From Pseudomonadota bacterium (lineage in GTDB: Bacteria > Bdellovibrionota_C > UBA2361 > SZUA-149), in assembly GCA_029555385.1 (NCBI GenBank), contig JAKPSH010000295.1:1-48702 (forward strand): DNA of 48,702 nucleotides, read 5' to 3'. How positions within the stretch are numbered: position 1 is the first letter of the stretch; every line of letters starts with the position of its first letter. Position numbers and translations under genes: made by a program. Shown in pieces: positions 44,253-48,702 of the stretch. Under the pieces are notes generated by a model. The model searched no databases and was not told the origin of the DNA. It saw nothing but the letters and a program-made list of their open reading frames with translations.

Positions 44253-45074
44253 ATGGTGTTTGAACGGATTGTCGCAAAAGGGTTCGCGTTCAGTTTAATA
44301 GCGGCCGGCGGCTTTTGGATTTATTTGATGCCGGCGGCACAAAATGCGCAGGCCCAAGAGTATGCCAGCAAACAGCGCACTAATGCTGCGGTTGGCTACT
44401 ACGCTCGTTCGCGCGCGATGCTCGTCGAAGCGCTTGAAGAATTTGAACAAGGCCGCAAGTATGCCCGCCCCGACTTGCTTGTTGACCCTGAAGAATGGCG
44501 CCTCACAGTAATTTCCCTGACTGAACAGCTCAATCGTCTGATCGATCCCAAACCGCTGGTGACAAGGGACGGAGTTGTCTTCCAGGCTAATCCCCGCATG
44601 GTTCGCCGCGAAGCTGATCGTCTGCCCGGTGTTCCGGACGGCGCGCAAGACAGCAATATTTATGGCGAGCAAGAACGGATGAAGGAGATTCAAGAGTCAC
44701 GGGCAAGGATGTACGAACCCGGTCTGGCGCAGAAAGGAAAGAAGGGTTTGAAGAAAACCAAGAAAGCAGCGCAGAAGCCGCCAGTTGTTGAAGAAACTGC
44801 TGCGCAACAAGAGCAGCCGGAAGAGCCCGCAGAGGCGAGCGCCGCTCCGCAAGAGCCAGCACAGCCTGCCGGGGAGTCTCAAGCGGCAGCCAAGGCGGAA
44901 AAGCCGAAAAGCCTGATGGAAGCCCCCAAACAGCAGGGTGCCGAATTTGAAAGCCTGGTGCGCGAGCGGCTTAAATCAATTGAAGGAGCAGCCGGGCAGC
45001 CGGAAAAACAGGAGGCAAATACTGAAGCAGCGAAAAACGAGCCGGCGGAAGGCGAAAGCGAAGATTTTGAATAG
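44253..45074 (+). CDS. Exported Ala/Glu/Pro/Gln-rich protein leading the tra arm
   Basis: About 273 residues. An N-terminal hydrophobic segment (FAFSLIAAGGFWIYLMPAA) is followed by AQAQ, a plausible signal-peptidase site. A helical domain covers about 35-150, and a low-complexity charged tail (about 150-273) is rich in Ala, Glu, Pro, Gln and Lys. ATG 44253 has AAGGGG 8 nt upstream; ATG 44247 is too close to it. In F-type systems the gene before traL is the pilin traA, but this protein is far larger and not pilin-like. Function unknown. Confidence 0.75.
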   Translation: MVFERIVAKGFAFSLIAAGGFWIYLMPAAQNAQAQEYASKQRTNAAVGYYARSRAMLVEALEEFEQGRKYARPDLLVDPEEWRLTVISLTEQLNRLIDPKPLVTRDGVVFQANPRMVRREADRLPGVPDGAQDSNIYGEQERMKEIQESRARMYEPGLAQKGKKGLKKTKKAAQKPPVVEETAAQQEQPEEPAEASAAPQEPAQPAGESQAAAKAEKPKSLMEAPKQQGAEFESLVRERLKSIEGAAGQPEKQEANTEAAKNEPAEGESEDFE

Positions 45075-45148
45075 AAGCCAGACACGGGACGTTTGCAGGG
45101 TTCGTTCTGGTATTGGTTGGTTTTTAAGAAGGGAGCAGAGCAAAAGCC

Positions 45149-45571
45149 ATGCAGTTTGATGACGGCGAGGTTTTGCAGGGACTAGATGAGAACTGGACAT
45201 TCATGGGCGCCAACGCCATGGAATGGGCCTGTGGTCTTGTGGTGTTTCTGCTGATCAGTTTGTTTGCCGACAGTCCGGCGCGGGCAATGCCGTTTATGCT
45301 TATTGGCTGGATCCTGACGACAACAACCCTCGCGGCGCTTCGCCGGAGTTTTCCCGATCAAGAACGAGGCGTAAGAAACGCGGTGGCTACGGCATGCGGT
45401 TTTCCACCGCCGGGCATTCCTGCGCCGTCTGCGCTGCAGCCGGTATGGAGCGGTGCGCCAATGCGTGAAGTTCCGCAGAAGTTAAGATTTGTCGAACTGG
45501 GGCTCAATCAGATGTTTCCCAGCTTTGAACGGCAGTACACTGAAGCGATTCAACCGGCGGAAAAGAAGTAG
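45149..45571 (+). CDS. traL: TraL-like inner-membrane T4SS protein
   Basis: TraL is the VirB3-like small membrane subunit of F-type T4SS. The 140 residues have two hydrophobic segments (WACGLVVFLLISLFA and MPFMLIGWILTTTTLAAL, about 27-65) near the N-terminus and a longer soluble C-terminus than in F. Identity rests on topology and on its place directly before traE-K-B-V. The ribosome binding site is loosely placed (GGGAG about 13 nt upstream). Confidence 0.62.
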   Translation: MQFDDGEVLQGLDENWTFMGANAMEWACGLVVFLLISLFADSPARAMPFMLIGWILTTTTLAALRRSFPDQERGVRNAVATACGFPPPGIPAPSALQPVWSGAPMREVPQKLRFVELGLNQMFPSFERQYTEAIQPAEKK

Positions 45572-45588
45572 GGAGCGTGTAGAGGAAG

Positions 45589-46329
45589 ATGGCGAACGAA
45601 AAACTCAACTTGAACCGCGATATTAAGCAGCTCGAACGCGTTGCCGGACGGGCAGGCACGGACACGATCCGTTTGTGGGAAGGCTACCGCGAACAAGCGT
45701 ATATGTGGCGCGCCCTGTCGCTGCTGCAGTTCCCGGCAACAGCTTTGTCGATTGCCGCAGCGCTGATTATGTATTTCTTCGCCGATACGATCATTGAAGT
45801 TCCGGAGCGTCCGCAGCCGGGCTATTACTCGTTGAAGCAGCTTCCCGACAGCCAGTTCATTAATGCGGCTACGTCAGTAGTCAATCTAATTGCTACCTAC
45901 CAGCCGGCGGTAGCGCGGCGGCAGTTCAAAACTGCAAGAAAATATCTGTGGGAACCGGCATTGTCTGAGTTCGAAGAGACAATGATGGGGCCGGAGCTGC
46001 GCACGATTGAAGAAACCAAGCGTTCGCAGATGTTTTTTATCAATCCGCGGCTGATTAAAGTGGAGCGGTTTCCCGACTATGATGTCGTGGTTGTTCGTAT
46101 TCCGGGCATCAGGCAGAAGCTGATCGGCGATAAACCTCTGCCGACGGATCAAATGGTTTACTACGTGAAGATGACGACTATCCCTCGTAATGTACACAAT
46201 GAATACGGAATCGTTGTGACTGACATCCGGCTGCGCCGTGCCGACGAGCGCGTTGTAACGAAGGAGGATAAAGCTGAAAAAGCATCACTGGAAAAGGCGT
46301 CGAGAAACCAGAACGCGCCGAGAAAGTAA
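45589..46329 (+). CDS. traE: TraE-like (VirB8-type) T4SS protein
   Basis: VirB8/TraE proteins are bitopic inner-membrane scaffolds of the channel. The 246 residues have a short cytoplasmic N-terminus, one membrane segment (ALSLLQFPATALSIAAALIM, about 42-62) and a periplasmic NTF2-like domain with FINAATSVVNLIATYQPAVARRQF, typical of the TraE branch, then a charged tail. GAGG lies just before the ATG. It is 17 bp after traL and 39 bp before traK. Confidence 0.78.
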   Translation: MANEKLNLNRDIKQLERVAGRAGTDTIRLWEGYREQAYMWRALSLLQFPATALSIAAALIMYFFADTIIEVPERPQPGYYSLKQLPDSQFINAATSVVNLIATYQPAVARRQFKTARKYLWEPALSEFEETMMGPELRTIEETKRSQMFFINPRLIKVERFPDYDVVVVRIPGIRQKLIGDKPLPTDQMVYYVKMTTIPRNVHNEYGIVVTDIRLRRADERVVTKEDKAEKASLEKASRNQNAPRK

Positions 46330-46368
46330 CAGCTTTGAGATAAAGGGTTCTTAGCTGAGAGGTGAAAC

Positions 46369-47199
46369 ATGGGTTGGGTGACAATGAAAAGCAGTTGGGC
46401 CGCAAATAACATGACGCTGCGGTGTTCAATGATTGCTGCGCTGTTTGCTTGCTGTTTGCCGCAGGCGGCGTTGGCCAGGGATGTAGAGTATCAAGGTAAG
46501 GAAACCTCAATTTACGTAACTCCCGGCGAGCCGACGCAGATAACGTTCCCCGATAAAATTGAAGGCGGTTTCAAGCGCAAGCACTCGAGCCTCGCTCTCG
46601 AACGTCAGGGCAACTTCCTGGTCGTGTTTGCCCAGCCGGAAATTCCATACGAAGGAGAGGCTCTCCTCGTTCACCTTAAGGACAAACGTTCCTACGCGAT
46701 GCGCATTCTTCCCTCCGACGATGAAAATCCCCGCGATGAATTTATCCGCATGAAAGACAACCGGGACATCGATGGCGAAGACAATCAGGGGATCGAAACA
46801 AATCCGTACTTGCAGCCTACCGGTTTTGCTCCTCCGACTATCGTGCCGGGGTTGATGCGGGAGCTGATTCTTGTTGCTGAATTTGGCAAGAAAGGCGGGA
46901 TCAGCGGCTACCGGCGTTCTAACCGCTATACTGGCGAAGTTGTGTTGAATGACGGCACAATTCAAGCCAAGATTGACGAAATTTTCTTAGGCACAGATTT
47001 GTGGGGGTATGTGCTGGAAGTTGAAAATTTGCTGGATTCGTCTTACCGGCTGAATCCGGCGGCCTTTCGCATCGACGGTACGCGTGCAGTCGGCGCTGAG
47101 CGCTGGGAGCTTGCCGCGCGACCGGTGACGGCGGAACAGCAGATTGCCAACGCTCATCGTGCGAAGGTGTACGTGATTACCAAGTCTTTACGTAAGTAG
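46369..47199 (+). CDS. traK: TraK-like (VirB9-type) secretin-related T4SS protein
   Basis: TraK lines the outer-membrane part of the F-type channel together with TraV and TraB. The 276 residues include a signal peptide ending near PQAALA, then the beta-rich N-terminal TraK domain with YVTPGEPTQITFPDKIEGGFKR, and a C-terminal beta domain (YTGEVVLNDGTIQAKIDEIFLGTDLWGYVLEVEN). AGAGGTG 5 nt before ATG 46369 supports this start, although the signal peptide could also begin at MTLRCSM. Confidence 0.78.
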   Translation: MGWVTMKSSWAANNMTLRCSMIAALFACCLPQAALARDVEYQGKETSIYVTPGEPTQITFPDKIEGGFKRKHSSLALERQGNFLVVFAQPEIPYEGEALLVHLKDKRSYAMRILPSDDENPRDEFIRMKDNRDIDGEDNQGIETNPYLQPTGFAPPTIVPGLMRELILVAEFGKKGGISGYRRSNRYTGEVVLNDGTIQAKIDEIFLGTDLWGYVLEVENLLDSSYRLNPAAFRIDGTRAVGAERWELAARPVTAEQQIANAHRAKVYVITKSLRK

Positions 47200-47224
47200 T
47201 GCTGAGGGGTGTGGGTGCAAACCG

Positions 47225-48397
47225 ATGAACCAGAAATTAGATGATCTAAAGCTGCTGCTAAAAAATGATCGCCGCGTCTGGGCGGCAGCAGGCTTCATTG
47301 TCGTGGCCTTGTTTGTCTGGATGCTGACGAATCAAGGCGGAGGGGGTCCGCGACGGCCGGCGACGCTGCCGATTGATCAAAATGCCAGCAAGCAGGGCAC
47401 GGGTGGGGAAGAGGGGTTTGCCGACCTGATTGTCGCCTTTAAAAGCGATATTGAAGATGGGAAAAAACAGCGCACAGAGATGTACGATGTCATGCAGCGT
47501 ACCAAGAAGGATTTAGCTGATTACAAGGAACGTTCAACAGGAATTTTCGAGACATTAGTCGATAAGTTTGAGCAGTTGTCACGGGAAGTTGACGCTTTGG
47601 CCGCAGCGGTTAAGCAGACAAATGAAGAAGTCCCTCTTCCTGCGGGGAAGGAGATGGAAGGGCCTGACGATCTCGAACAGATCTTTCCGGAAGAGCCGAC
47701 CGTGGCGCCGCCGCCGCCCGAGCAGCCGCCGCTGCGTGTGAGCGTTATCGCTCCGGGCGACAGTGTAACTGTCATGCTGCTTACCGGCGTAAATGCCCCG
47801 GTAGACGGCACGCCGTATCCGGTAGTGTTTAAGCTTACTGGTCCGATCAGCGGCCCCGATGGATCCTCGCTGGATCTTGGCGAAGGAAGGCTCATTGCGG
47901 CAGCGCAAGGCTCCGAGTCTGACAATCGAGCGCTGTTCCGGCTGACACAGCTCTCGCTCCGCCACCCGAGCGGGCGGCGCGCGGTAATTGAGGTCGACGG
48001 CTGGGTTGTCGGCGAGGACGGCATCCGCGGCATGACCGGCAAGCTGATTGACAAACTAGGCCGCTTAATCGCGACAACAGCCATCGTCAGCGGTATGGCA
48101 GCTCTCGGGGAGCGTCTGGACAGCAATAGCAGCCGTTACGCTTACCAGAGCAACGGCACTGGCGGGTTTACGGTGCAGCCGCAGGATTTGGACTATGCCG
48201 CGGCATCAGCCGTAACAGACGCTTCAAACCGCCTGGGACAGGTCTTGCTTAACCGCTACGAATCGCTTGTCCCCGTGGTCGAAGTGCTTTCGGGACGTGA
48301 AGTGGCGGCAATTTTTGCCAAGCCTGCCGAAATTGAGATTTTAGAAGAAGGGCCGATGATGGCTGGTGCCGGTTCCTTTACGGGTGGAATTGAGTAG
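47225..48397 (+). CDS. traB: TraB-like (VirB10-type) T4SS channel protein
   Basis: TraB/VirB10 spans both membranes and senses energy for channel opening. The 390 residues have a short cytoplasmic N-terminus, a membrane segment (VWAAAGFIVVALFVWML, about 18-34) and a predicted coiled coil (about 85-135). A Pro-rich stretch (VAPPPPEQPPL) comes next, followed by the C-terminal beta-barrel domain, with APGDSVTVMLLTGVNAPVDG, FRLTQLSLRHPSGR and VDGWVVGEDGIRGMTGKLIDK matching F-type TraB. It lies 25 bp after traK and 16 bp before traV. Confidence 0.87.
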   Translation: MNQKLDDLKLLLKNDRRVWAAAGFIVVALFVWMLTNQGGGGPRRPATLPIDQNASKQGTGGEEGFADLIVAFKSDIEDGKKQRTEMYDVMQRTKKDLADYKERSTGIFETLVDKFEQLSREVDALAAAVKQTNEEVPLPAGKEMEGPDDLEQIFPEEPTVAPPPPEQPPLRVSVIAPGDSVTVMLLTGVNAPVDGTPYPVVFKLTGPISGPDGSSLDLGEGRLIAAAQGSESDNRALFRLTQLSLRHPSGRRAVIEVDGWVVGEDGIRGMTGKLIDKLGRLIATTAIVSGMAALGERLDSNSSRYAYQSNGTGGFTVQPQDLDYAAASAVTDASNRLGQVLLNRYESLVPVVEVLSGREVAAIFAKPAEIEILEEGPMMAGAGSFTGGIE

Positions 48398-48413
48398 TTA
48401 GGGGTAGAAAGCC

Positions 48414-48702
48414 ATGAACGCAAGAGAAGTTGTTCGAGTCGTTTGCCTGAGCATGCTTGTATTCAGCTCAGGCTGTGGTATCGCTGGTCCGATAGCCGAC
48501 GAAATGAATCCGTTCGGCCAAGGGGCGGGATACGAGGCGCCGGGACAGCGTGACAACGCGACAATTCTTAATGCCTCTGGCGGCGGCTCAAATGAAGCAG
48601 AACGCGCCCGTCACGAACTGGAAGCTATGGGCGCATACCGGCGAGCGCTTCCTCCTCAGCCGGCATATCCGGTTATCCGTCCGGCAGAAGTGCGTCTGAT
48701 GT
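48414..48702 (+). CDS. traV: TraV-like outer-membrane lipoprotein, cut by the window end
   Basis: Ninety-six codons are visible and the frame is still open at the right edge. MNAREVVRVVCLSMLVFSSGC is a lipoprotein signal with the lipidated Cys after SSG. A Gly/Pro/Ala-rich stretch and an Arg/Glu segment (NEAERARHELEAMGAYRRA) follow. TraV is the VirB7-like lipoprotein that anchors TraK in the outer membrane. The call rests on the lipobox and on the position right after traB, as in F. Confidence 0.68.
   Translation, partial: MNAREVVRVVCLSMLVFSSGCGIAGPIADEMNPFGQGAGYEAPGQRDNATILNASGGGSNEAERARHELEAMGAYRRALPPQPAYPVIRPAEVRLM

Noticed and set aside
954..48397. CRISPR arrays, rRNA genes, transposases or integrases
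   Set aside because: I looked for regular direct repeats with spacers, rRNA signatures and DDE or tyrosine recombinase motifs and saw none in the window.
28074..48702. tRNA-Thr as attachment site of an element carrying the secretion locus
   Set aside because: No second copy of the tRNA 3' end is visible in the window, and housekeeping genes (ppk, htpX) lie between the tRNA and the T4SS genes.

Overview
The window (about 48.7 kb, moderate GC) looks like chromosome from a Gram-negative bacterium with an outer membrane. The evidence is a KDO-pathway isomerase (KdsD), lipoproteins, periplasmic thiol redox and outer-membrane-spanning type IV secretion (T4SS) proteins. XrtA/PEP-CTERM-type exopolysaccharide genes, a stand-alone csrA, cydAB, a potABCD-type importer and an F-type T4SS fit a proteobacterial or deltaproteobacteria-like, possibly uncultivated lineage. 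I cannot name the taxon from the sequence alone.

Layout. (1) 1-11 kb is a cell-surface carbohydrate region. A minus-strand run (DegT-type aminotransferase, GT2, kdsD) lies head to head, 12 bp apart, with a plus-strand pair (XrtA-type polysaccharide deacetylase, FemAB-like protein). A polyprenol-phosphate-type GT2 follows, then csrA behind a long structured leader, and a flippase-GT2 fusion. Two roughly 200-bp hairpin-rich elements begin exactly at the stop codons of upstream genes. (2) 11-15 kb is a plus-strand cluster: GT4 glycosyltransferase, pyrD, an unknown coupled protein and trpS. (3) 15-27.8 kb is mostly minus strand: potA-B-C-D, cydA-cydB with a Cys-rich membrane-anchored neighbour, pgi, a DsbD-family protein and an FAD oxidoreductase. 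(4) 28-34.4 kb holds tRNA-Thr(CGT), two small unknown proteins and a polyphosphate-themed set (CYTH, CHAD, Ppx/GppA, SixA, PPK1); htpX follows.

(5) 35.7-36.8 kb is an atypical patch. It contains one gene with strongly GC-ending codons, flanked by an imperfect inverted repeat, plus decayed Cys-containing small reading frames. (6) 36.8-48.7 kb holds two TPR proteins and then a T4SS locus in two divergent arms. The minus arm has a large membrane protein, a VirD4/TraD-like coupling ATPase with a long disordered tail, and an unknown protein. The plus arm has an unknown secreted protein followed by traL-E-K-B-V; traV runs off the window. No relaxase, pilin or VirB4/TraC ATPase is inside the window, so conjugation versus protein export cannot be decided here.

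The points most worth a second look are the csrA leader (GGA-displaying hairpins and a possible terminator switch), the terminator-ended candidate RNA just upstream of it, the T4SS coupling module with its unfamiliar membrane partner, the polyphosphate island, and the foreign-looking gene at 35.7-36.3 kb.
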